Assembly: GCF_036373705.1 (NCBI RefSeq)
Contig: NC_089852.1
Coordinates: 490,501-554,500, forward strand
Source of the DNA: Amia ocellicauda
Lineage: Eukaryota > Chordata > Actinopteri > Amiiformes > Amiidae
Length of the DNA stretch: 64,000 bases
Direction: 5' to 3'
Shown here: positions 23,796 to 33,226 of the stretch, in pieces
Position numbering within the stretch: the stretch's first letter is position 1
Layout of the letters: each line of letters starts with the position of its first letter
The notes under the pieces: generated by a model
What the model was told of the DNA's origin: nothing
What the model saw: only the letters and a program-made list of their open reading frames with translations
Database searches by the model: none
Translations under genes and position numbers: made by a program

Positions 23796-25579
23796 CTCTG
23801 CGCAGGACAGAAGGATCTGTGGGGAAACAGCTCCCTCCCCTGGACTCCTGACTGCCTGGCACAGCCAGCTCAGCGCTTCCTCAGTCCCTGAATGAAGACT
23901 CTGGACAAGGGCAGGTCACAGCCCACGGAACATGGGGGTCCCCCATCCCGTCCCACCCCGTCCCCACCCAGTGTGTCGCTCCCAGTAGTCCCAGGAGGAC
24001 GTCAGTCACAGTGCAGCCTGCGTGTGGATTGACTGTCTGCACCGTCAGTCAGGTGTATCTGAGTCGGGATGGCTTTGTCTTGGGTCTTAGTCTGGTATCG
24101 GCTGGTTTGGGGTTCAGATGTGTTTTCGCTGGTTCACCTGTTGGTGTGTCAGGTCTCCCCTTAACGATAGGAGGGAGGATAAAGATGTCTGCCCTCTGAA
24201 TGAAGGGTTAAAGGCCCGATGACCCACATATTGTGTTGAGTCTGACTGTTGTTGTGTGTTTCAGTATTTTTCTGAACATCTATTTGTTTTTCTCGGCTGT
24301 TTGTTGTGGATACGGGCATCGGCGGTTGCTAGGTTCGCACCTCCGCTCTCACTTTCGGCAGCCGTGACGGCCTCCCCGCGGCGCCGGGCTGCGCGCGCAG
24401 ACTCCTCGTGGTTCGCTGCGCGGTGCGGGGTGTGTTCCCTGCGTCGGGACGCGGTTGCCTTGGCTTTGCTGTTTGTTTGGGGTCAGCCCGTGTTCCAGGA
24501 AAGCAGCCTGTGCAGCACACCACGCACGTCACTGACAGCGTGAGCCCCGCCGACATCACTTCCTGTGGCACCACACGCTCATGGCAGTGGCCCGCGACCA
24601 CAATGTCGTCCGCAGCGACGTCAGAGCTCCCCGCCGCGCGCGTGTTTGTGCGGCCACGTGTGTGCGCGGCTGTGTGCATGTTTGGGCGTCGGTCGTCATG
24701 GGGACCGCAGCAGATGCAGTCGTCCCGGGAGACGCGGTGATGCACCTCCCTCGATGGCGACACGCAGCCGAGCCCTCGCACGCCGGCCACGCGGAACCAG
24801 CATGCGCCTCTCTGGCGTAGAGAACGTCTCTTGTTCGTGTTGCTCCTGTTGTGTTGGCGTTTGTGCGACTGGGGTCTGATCCAGTTGCTTTAAGATTTCC
24901 AGACATTTTTACAGCATCTGGACAGCAAGCGACAGTAATCTTACAGAAAGAAACTGTCGCCTGTGCCGGCGTGTGATGTGTGTACACGTGGGGGTTGGGG
25001 GGTACTTCCCATAACACCTTGCTGTTTGCTGTCCTCTCTGACCCGTGCATACAGAGATTGCGTGTTCACGACACAGACATAAGGCATTGCAGAAACCGCG
25101 TGGGTTTCCCTGAACGCTTTCCTTTGCTGCTGTGAGAGCTGGTGGCAGGTGCAGCATTCTGGTGCCGGGTCGTGTCTCTAAGCTCCCAGCCAGGGCTTGG
25201 AGAGGGGCTTCAGTTTGGGGGGTCTTATCTGTCTGCTTCTGGGAAGGGGGCCAGCTGAGATGGGTGAGAGTAAGAACGAGAGCGAGAAAGAGAGGTACCA
25301 GGCAGCGGGGGCCGACAGCAGCCTTCTGAGAACAGACCTGGACCTTATCTGTCCGCAATCTGCAGGTCTGAGTCGACGGTTCCTGGGAAGCCGGCGCTCG
25401 GCGTTGCTGGGGGGCAGCCGGTGGGGGGATAACAGTTTGTGGTCGGGGGCTTCGCTCGCAGTTTCTTGTCTCCCTGACTTCCTGCGGTTAGACCCAGACC
25501 GGTGATTTCCCACTGCCAGGCATTCAGAGTGAAACAGCCCCCTGACAGCCCCCTGTAAGAAATGAATGGCTGGAGCTCC
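23796..25579 (+). other. HMGA intron 4, region between satellite and CA array
   Basis: A CpG-rich block at about 24310-24830 is listed separately. Otherwise no exon, RNA gene or element was recognised. Confidence 0.5.
24310..24830. promoter_or_regulatory. Intronic CpG-rich island
   Basis: This is about 0.5 kb of GC- and CpG-dense sequence, for example GCGGCGCCGGGCTGCGCGCG, in an intron that is otherwise CpG-poor. Frames are open on both strands because of base composition, but none shows a known domain or splice-site pair. It could be an internal promoter, an enhancer, or the start of a non-coding RNA. Function is inferred from composition only. Confidence 0.4.
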
Positions 25580-25592
25580 TCCCAGCAGCTGG

Positions 25593-25593
25593 A

Positions 25594-25640
<47 letters not shown>

Positions 25641-26035
25641 AGAGTCTCTTTACACAACTCTCTCTCACACACACACGTACACACACACACACAAACAGAG
25701 AGTCTCTTTACACAACTCTCTCTCACACACACACATATACACACAAACACACAAACAGAGAGTCTCTTTACACAACTCACACACACAGACACACACACAC
25801 ACACACACACACAAACAGACACAGAGACACACACACACACAAACAGAGAGTCTCTTTACACAACTCTCTCTCACACACACGTACACACACACACACAAGC
25901 AGAGAGTCTCTTTACACAACTCACACACACACACGCACACAAACAGACTCGCTGTACACAACTCACAGAAACAGAACTTACACACACAGACAAAAGCTCA
26001 CATACACGACACCACACACAGAGACATACTCGTAT
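25593..26035. repeat. CA-rich minisatellite with an interspersed 20-mer
   Basis: (CA)n blocks alternate with the module ACAGAGAGTCTCTTTACACA, followed by ACTCTCTCTC or ACTCACACAC. The module recurs at about 25638, 25695, 25755, 25844 and 25899, so spacing is roughly 55-90 bp. A degenerate copy (AACAGACTCGCTGTACACAA) follows near 25941. This is a higher-order repeat rather than a plain CA microsatellite. It is followed by imperfect CA sequence to about 26030. Confidence 0.9.
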
Positions 26036-27329
26036 ACCTTAGCTGTCCTCTCTTTCTGTCTCTCTCCCCCTTTCTGCCCCCCAAGTGGATCTGGCAGACA
26101 GTGTGGGAATCCTGCCCTGGCCTTGTACACACATGGTGTACCCTACATATGTGCCCTGTTGTTAGTGAGTGTGTGAGTGTGTGTGTGTGTGTGGTGGGGG
26201 GCCCAGTGTAGGGCTGGCTCAGGGCCAGGCTCGGCACCGGACCACAGGGGATGTACAGCGCTGTGCTCCATCAGACTGGAGTTGGGGGTGGGGGGACTAG
26301 GGGACGACGTTCACCCTCCATTGTGGGGCGACTGTAGGACTCAGCAGGACACTTCCACACAGGTGGGGTCGGAGGTGTGGGGCCCCTGTCCCTTGTCCCC
26401 TGTCCTCAGCCACGACTCAGTCTGTCCTTCCCTGATGATGTCTGGTTGTGCAGTTTTCTGCTCAGCACTACAGTGTGTTCCAGTTGTCTGTCTCGATTTG
26501 GGGGGGTTTAGTTTTAGTCTTAGTTGGGTTTTTGTTTTTAAAGGGGGGGTGCGGTAGAACAGTGGAATAGATCAGTTTTGAAAGTGGCATAAGCGAATAC
26601 TGGGCTCCTGGCCTCGATACTCAGTGAGCCGGAGGAGCGAGGGAGGGGAGAGAGGGACGCATCACTGACACATGAGGTAATAGGGAAGAGTCGGGAGAAT
26701 GGGGGTTGGGGGGGAGGTCACCAGAATGGGGGCCCTGTTCTGCAGCTGGAGCGCTGGAGTAAACATCCGCCAGCCAGCTTAAGCCCCTCGACCACAGAGC
26801 GAGGGTAGCCCCAGGCAGCCTGGCAGGGCGCTCTGTCGGAGGTCATGGGGGGGCAGAGTCCGTGTGTGAGACCCCTGGGTCCGGAGGGCCACTTTTCACC
26901 ATGTTGTGTCTTGGGGGTGCTGGAGGAAAAGGCTGTCCGCTCACATCAGTTTACCTGAATTCAATCATTAATGGATCGGTAACGTCAATAAATGGGAGAT
27001 AAAGCACGGTGAGGGCCGTGTGAGACTGAACACACGTGTCTTGAGTGTCAGGTAAAGTGCGGTCAGGGCCCATGTTGAGTGCTAGCCCTGTAGAGGCGTG
27101 TCTTTTGATCAGGGCGCCAGGCCTGCCGATGCTCGAGTCGGTGTGAATATTGATGTGTGTAGACACACACACATATCCATCTCCATTCACACGGCACTCC
27201 GTGTCCTAGTGGTCGGCTGGGGGTCCCTCTGAACCGCTCAGGTGACTGACCCAAGGGACGGGTCATGTGATCTCGTGGAGGATCGCTGTGACAGGATTGA
27301 GATGGGAAGCAGCAAAGTAGTAGTGAAAG
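26036..27329 (+). other. HMGA intron 4, unassigned sequence
   Basis: A short GT run lies at 26174-26192 and a G-rich stretch at 26500-26720. No exon or element was recognised. Confidence 0.5.
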
Positions 27330-27576
27330 TGTGTGTGTGTGTGTGTGTGTGTCAGTGTGTGTGCGTATGTGAGTGTGTGTGTGTGTGTGTCTGTGTGTGC
27401 GTGTGTGTCAGTGTGTCAGTGTGTGTGAGTGTCAGTGTGTGTGCGTATGTGAGTGTGTGTGTGTGTGTGTCTGTGTGTGCGTGTGTGTCAGTGTGTGTGC
27501 TTATGTGTGTGTGTGTGTGTGTGTGTGTCTGTGTGTGCGTGTGTGTCAGTGTGTCAGTGTGTGTGAGTGTCAGTGA
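27330..27576. repeat. GT-rich array with an approximately 80-bp higher-order unit
   Basis: This is alternating purine-pyrimidine GT sequence broken by GTCAGTG, GCGTATG and CTGTGTGTGCG. The string GTCAGTGTGTGTGCGTATGTG occurs near 27351 and again about 80 bp later near 27431. A variant with CTTATG follows near 27489. Such sequence is prone to Z-DNA formation (general knowledge). Confidence 0.85.
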
Positions 27577-27881
27577 TGGTGGGTTGTGCACAGCTGTCTG
27601 GGCCTGAGCCGGAGGAATGTGCGCTGATTGTGCTGTAATGAACACAACCCCCCCCCAACACACACACAAGTGCGCCTTGATCTGACACTAGAAAAATTAT
27701 GAAAATGAATGAAGTAATTAAACACACTATACACACACATGAAAACACACATGATCATTGTGCTAGTCCAGCCCACACACTGTCTTATCGAGCAGGTTTG
27801 TCGTCCTCCACCTCATTTGCTGTAGTTGCTATGTCTTGCACTTCCTGCGCTGTAAATATTGTTACATTAGGAAGTATTCCT

Positions 27882-27913
<32 letters not shown>

Positions 27914-29811
27914 CATCTATATATATATATTTATGGGGATTTTTATGTATTTCTTTATCTACACTATATGACTGTGCTCTACTGGGGAAAGTACACTGTA
28001 GTTCAATGTCAGTCATTCTAGATTAAAAAGGGCATCAGACGATCAGCACTAACAGTATGTAGAGGGACACTCTGTCCCAACAGTTGTGACATTTGAAGTC
28101 ACACGGTGCCTTCAGTACCCCCCCAATACGTCCTGGATTTTAGTTAAACATGTGCCGACAATTCTCTCAAAATCTTTCCACTTTCCAGTGTTTAGCTTTA
28201 AAGATAGACAAGGCATGTTTTTATGTGATCGATGGCATGAAGAACATTTTAGTTATATTGGTAAACCCTCATTACCAGTAAATACGGTTATGCCAGTATA
28301 GACGGTTTTCTGGATGACAAACAAAGGGCAGTGAGTGCGCATGCGTCAGAATCGCACCCACAGAGGCGTCCAGCTGCCTGTGAAACCAACACAAATGTGA
28401 CAAGTATGGGGTCAAATTAGTGCCATAAGCATTGAGTTCAAATTAAAAAATATCGTTATAAACAGTGTATGTTTATTTTTAAGCTACGTTGGATTGTGCG
28501 TTTTTTGGGTTATTTCTGTGTCAGATGGCAATCGATTGTCGCTGTTTCAACTGTGCAGTATGTAGAAAGCCATTGTAAAGACACGTCTACAGCTTTCATT
28601 AAAACATGCTTTGTTTATAATAAAATTCCAAAGCCACATAGTTGCACCCCCCTCAATTGTATGTGTACAATCAGAGGTAAAGTACAATATTTGGCGCAAA
28701 AAAATTAAATTAAAGATTTGGCGCATAGTCACATGTCAGAACCATCACTCAAAAACTAGTGGACTGACGATCTAAACCCCGCCTTCAAGGAAGAACAGCC
28801 AAAACTCGTGATTGAAAGCGAACAAGTCAGTGAAAAGCAAAGAAACCGCAGTCGAAACTGATTTTAGTAATGTAACCAAAAGGCAGAAACTCCAGGCTAG
28901 AGCAAGAGCAAAATCTGCTGTCAAGGTTTTTATTTTATTTTGATGTCGTTCTTTTTGTTTACAATTCTATACATTTGCTTTCGATTGTTTTATTTTTTTA
29001 TCTCAACATCCATTATTTCACTTTTACTCAAATATTCTTGCTACGTTTTCAACTTCATTATTTTATTTTGAACTAATTGGATTCCATACTGATGTTTCTT
29101 AGATTTACCGACGGCAGAAATAATTCACTACCTTGACAACACTGCGATTAATACGAACGCTACCTGATCCTTTGACATTGGTGTTAGGACCAGCTATTTT
29201 TAAAGGAATCCCAGACTAAATAAAAGTTGATGCCGCACATGATGTTATACTGTATGTGTGATTAAATTATTTAGCGACACTTGATGTAATTGATTAAGCT
29301 ATTGTGGAGGTTATCTTGTAAAAAAACACTGAATTTGTGAAAAACAGTTTGAGTAAGTTATCAGATATCTACACATGAACACTTTATTTTCATTTTTTAA
29401 GTGATGTCAATTGTTTTATAAATATTTTTCAATATGTCGGGGTTTCTATTTTTTTAAATCTGGTAACCCTAGCTGCCCCCCCACCTCACACATTAATAGT
29501 AGCATCCCGCCCCTCAGAAGAACAAAATAATAATATTATTTGAATAGTGAAAACATGTTAAATACCCACCCCTAGTGGCGACTGTCCCAAATTGTCAGGC
29601 TGCAAAGCCAGCAACCTCACTTGTGTAACACTCGCAAGCGGGCAAGACTTATATGTAGCAAAAATATGCACAATGTGGGTTGGAAGTTGTAACAGAGAAG
29701 CAGTGAGAATGAGTTTAATCCATGTTGTGTGTGTGGAGTGGGCATTGTTGTTCTGTGTCTCATGATTCTTATCTCTCTCTCTCTCTCTCTGTCCCTCTTC
29801 CTCTCTCTCAG
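27577..29811 (+). other. HMGA intron 4, distal AT-rich part
   Basis: A (CT)n(TA)n microsatellite lies at 27882-27931. The remainder is AT-rich with no recognisable exon. The intron ends in a long CT tract (29770-29809) and CAG at 29811, a strong acceptor. Confidence 0.55.
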
Positions 29812-29883
29812 GCTGATCCAGGCAAGGTTGGGGAGGGCACCTCTCAGGCAGTGGCCACCGAGGAGGGCACGGGCGGCGACTAG
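29812..29883 (+). CDS. HMGA-family protein, final coding exon 5 (C-terminal tail, residues 92-114)
   Basis: After a CT-rich acceptor the exon encodes 23 residues (ADPGKVGEGTSQ, then AVATEEGTGGD) and ends in TAG at 29881-29883. HMGA proteins end in an acidic, CK2-phosphorylated tail; mammalian HMGA2 ends in a short Glu/Ser-rich segment. Here only five of 23 residues are acidic and the Ser-Glu cluster is reduced to an EGTSQ remnant and EEGTGGD. The reading frame joins exon 4 in phase 0 and gives a 114-aa protein, close to the family length of about 107-109. The choice of this exon rests on the phase, the strong acceptor and the let-7 site just after the stop. Confidence 0.75.
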   Translation, partial: ADPGKVGEGTSQAVATEEGTGGD

Positions 29884-29901
29884 GCCCAGTGGCACACACT
29901 T

Positions 29902-29909
29902 CTACCTCA
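29902..29909 (+). promoter_or_regulatory. let-7 seed match (8-mer) 19 nt after the stop codon
   Basis: CTACCTCA is the full complement of the let-7 seed plus the A opposite position 1. In HMGA2 of other vertebrates several such sites mediate repression by let-7. Sites this close to a stop codon are sometimes less effective (general knowledge). Confidence 0.55.
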
Positions 29910-31037
29910 CTGGCTGGGTGGGCGGCACCCTGCGAAGGAGTCGACTACCTAGTGAGCCATGAAGATTGCATGACAGGACAGGAAAAAGAAAAATGTTTCA
30001 GATTTTTATCTTAGTTTTATTTTTTTATCGCAAAAACAGGAAGAACAGAAACAAGGCCACAATGTTGGTGAACGTCAGTGTTCATCTAGTGCTAGGCCTC
30101 TCTCTCTCTCTCCATCTCTCTCTCTCTCTCTCTGGGCCGGCCTGCAGTCTTAGGTACGACCCTGTCTCTGCTGCAGATGCCGGGCTGTAACGGTCCGTTG
30201 TACTCTGCTGCTGATGCTGGTTTTTTCTTAATTATTTGAGTGTTTTCCTATTTTATAAACAAACAAAAAAAGAGGCATTTTTGTATAATCATCGAACGAA
30301 TCCAATGTTTACAGCTCCTGTTGATGCACGTGCCAGGCGCCTCCATACTCAGTCACAGGAAGGAGTGGTGATTGTAGCCAGGCTTGTGATTAGATTCCCC
30401 AAAAGGCAGAGAACAGCTTTTAAAAAATTAGTTCATCTGTGTATTGTTTTCCATGAACTTAACGGCAGTTTTGTGGTGCCGGGCGAGCCGAACTCTCAGG
30501 ACTCTCAAGTGAACAAGTCAGTCCTTCAGCTCCAGACAGTATTGTTACTATATGCTGAGATGTTACTCGTATTGTTACTCTGTGACTGACTTCCTCCACA
30601 TTGATGTTACTCTCAGAGATCCTGCGACGAAATGTCCTCAAACAAAATGCAAAAAGCATCCAACTGTAACTAGTTTTAAAAGCAGAAAACCACTATTGAC
30701 TGATTTTGAATGATCTCCGCCAGATTTAGACTTCCCTTAAGACACCTGGGTTCCTTATTTACCTCCATCGTAGAAGCACTTCTGGACTGAGCTTCGCCCC
30801 CAGTCCACCACGGGGGGCCCGGCTGGATTAGTGTTGTGTCCCCAGGGCCTCACCGTGAGATGTGCATCTGGTCTGTGTTTATAGGACACCAAGGGTCTTC
30901 GCATCCGCAGTATCTCTTTCTGTTTGGTTTGTTTTTTAAGCTGAACAGGAAATCCAGTTGTCTGTCGGCACATTGTGTGTGTTAACAAGAGGGCAGCACA
31001 AGGTTATGGGCCGAGGGGGAGCATTGCTGTCGCTCTT

Positions 31038-31106
31038 CCTGGAGTAGGAATGTCTCGAAGAAGGAGATATCTGGGGGTCCTGTTTGTTAGGCATTCCTAC
31101 TCCAGG
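31038..31106 (+). repeat. Foldback with perfect 15-bp arms in the HMGA 3' flank
   Basis: CCTGGAGTAGGAATG at 31038-31052 is exactly reverse-complementary to CATTCCTACTCCAGG at 31092-31106, with a 39-nt loop. In RNA it would form a stable hairpin between the first and second let-7 matches. It could equally be a small MITE-like insertion. Confidence 0.7.
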
Positions 31107-31431
31107 TACACTGCTCTGCTGGAATTAAACCAAACTCTCTTTTTGTACTCGTCAGCGACTGTTTGCTTTTGCCTGGTGGACACCTCCGTTGCCCAAGAGT
31201 GTGTGATCGGTGCGTAGGGCGGCGTTTTCTGCAGATGCTCATTGAATTTCTTTCAACCTCTGCTTGCTCAGACAGCTGACCCCTCAGTCACCTGCTACCC
31301 AATGTTTCAGTGGAAAAAGTGTTGCTTTTGAACTCGAATGCTGGCACATGTTGGGCAAAACCAAAAAAAAGAAATGTAAAATGAAGTGCCTCAGTAGGTT
31401 TCCCACATGTGTTTTTACTTTTACTTTTACT

Positions 31432-31438
31432 CTACCTC
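31432..31438 (+). promoter_or_regulatory. let-7 seed match (7-mer)
   Basis: CTACCTC in the probable HMGA 3' UTR. The next base is C, so it lacks the A1 anchor. Confidence 0.4.
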
Positions 31439-32130
31439 CTGTACTCTGGCAGTCCGGCTCCCGGATCGTCTTGCTGTCACTCAGCAGCCCGGTCAGCCGG
31501 TCTCTGCTGGCATCACCGTGGGTCTGGGTGTCACTCAGCCATGGCTGCCCCTCACTGTCCAGGCCTCCCGACAGCATAGGACTGCGATTCGTAACCCCTA
31601 GACCATGAAGTTACAAAGTGTGTATCGGAGCGGCACTGTCTTCATCTGCCCAGACAGACACAGGAAATGCTTTGTGTTTCTAGAAGACAAGAGCAGATCA
31701 TTTGTGTGTTTATTTTAATTACCTATATTTCATGTTATCTGTAAACGGTAATCGTTTACCTGTTTGATATATACTTGATTTCTGCCTCGGCCAGGCTACT
31801 TATATTGCAAACGGTCATGTATTCAATTGAAGAAAAAATAAAGAAAAGAATGAAAGAGAGAAGTACAGGGAGCATGGCTGCTCAGCATGTAGAAATCAGA
31901 AGTGGGCGGAAAGGAAAAACGCACACGGCAACTTCTGTGCATCGCTTGCACTTCAGGTTTTGTGTCGTTATCCTATTGCGTGTGTTTTACTCAGAATTTC
32001 AGGAACATATCCCAGTGTCCTCAGTTCGCTGGTTTCGTTTCGCTCGTTTCGTTTCGAATCCGCAGACGAAGCGAAAACCCGACGCTCGCTCTCCTCACCG
32101 AGCGATGTCCTCAACCTGTCGACTCAAACT

Positions 32131-32138
32131 CTACCTCA
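32131..32138 (+). promoter_or_regulatory. let-7 seed match (8-mer)
   Basis: CTACCTCA in the probable HMGA 3' UTR, 2.2 kb after the stop codon. It counts only if the transcript extends to the distal AATAAA at 33221. Confidence 0.45.
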
Positions 32139-33220
32139 GCAATGCCACTGTAACGACGGCGACAGGCGGGATCTTGACAGCCGTGCTCCAGACGCTCTGG
32201 GCTGCAATTCGGGGGCTTCACAGGCTCGGACCCTGTGTGTCACCTGCTCGGCATTCCAGGCGCATTTATCTGACAACCGCTTATTGAAAAACAAATAATT
32301 TGACTTGTTTTCATTTGGAAATTACCAATCCACAGTATCCTTTTTTCTTTCCCAGTTGGGACTCGGATGTTGGTGTTGTGGTTTGAGAATTGGCCGTTGT
32401 CTTTGGCGTTTCTATTGTCACCGACCTGTGTGATTGAAATGGGCTATGGGGGGGATGGATAGGATAGGGGCAGGAGATTGTTAGAGTCCATTGACTTGGT
32501 CTGTTGGTGGCAGCGGCGGGATTCTGTCATGACTCACAGGGAGGCTCTGGTATGTATGATAGAGATGGTCTTTTCTGTAGGAAGCTGATTGCTGATAGAG
32601 CAGTATGTCTGTGAAGCTCCTGTGTTGATGGACAGTGAAGTGTCCCTGCAGTCATTCCGAGTGGCCCTTGATCAGGGATCCCCAATACACACCACTTGTC
32701 CATTTCCGGCCTGTAGAAGGTGTACGATGAAATGGCACCTCGTCACTCCTCTGTACTGGATATAGACAAACTAGAAACCCATGAACTAATGTATACATTT
32801 GCATCTGTACTGTTGAATAGCAGGTGGATTTGAAAAAATGCTGTTATATAGATTGTTTTTTCTGTTATGCATTTCAGATTGAACAGTAGTCAGTTCTGGT
32901 GTGCAGTAAAGAGGGAGAGGGCAGGAGTCACAGGTCAGAGGGCAGAGGGCAGGAGACGGAGGTCAGAGGCCAGTGTAGTGGGGACCCCTCTGTCCGGGTG
33001 GGGCAGTGTAATTGGGACCCCTATGTCCGGCTGGGGCAGTTGTATTTCATATCAGATCTGTGAAGTACTCTTGACTTAACAGACTTGAAAGGAATAACAC
33101 AGGGCTATTAATTCCATTACAGAAGGGCTTCTAGGACATGCCCTTTCCCTGTTTTTATCCTTCTATAAAATCTTTTAGTTGTTTTTTAATCCTGTCAATA
33201 TGAACGGGTTCATAAATTAA

Positions 33221-33226
33221 AATAAA
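33221..33226 (+). terminator. Candidate distal poly(A) signal of the HMGA gene
   Basis: Canonical AATAAA. A T/G-containing stretch follows about 35-55 nt downstream. An earlier AATAAA at 31837 could give a shorter transcript that would lose the third let-7 match. Confidence 0.35.

Noticed and set aside
19126..23851. Fifteen or so long open frames (up to 604 codons) of Cys/Val/Ser/Gln repeats
   Set aside because: They are the three forward frames of a 33-bp satellite. There is no start context, splice site or non-repeat domain.
24329..25050. Several open frames in the intronic CpG block
   Set aside because: They overlap on both strands, are Arg/Ala-rich from GC content, and show no domain.
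25178..26176. Open frames of His-Thr or Cys-Val repeats
   Set aside because: They are translations of the CA minisatellite.
27242..27669. Open frames of Cys-Val-Ser or His-Thr repeats
   Set aside because: They are translations of the GT array.
8055..29883. Calling the gene plainly hmga1 or hmga2
   Set aside because: Features of both are present and the neighbour is C3orf18; a phylogeny is needed, so the symbol was left empty.
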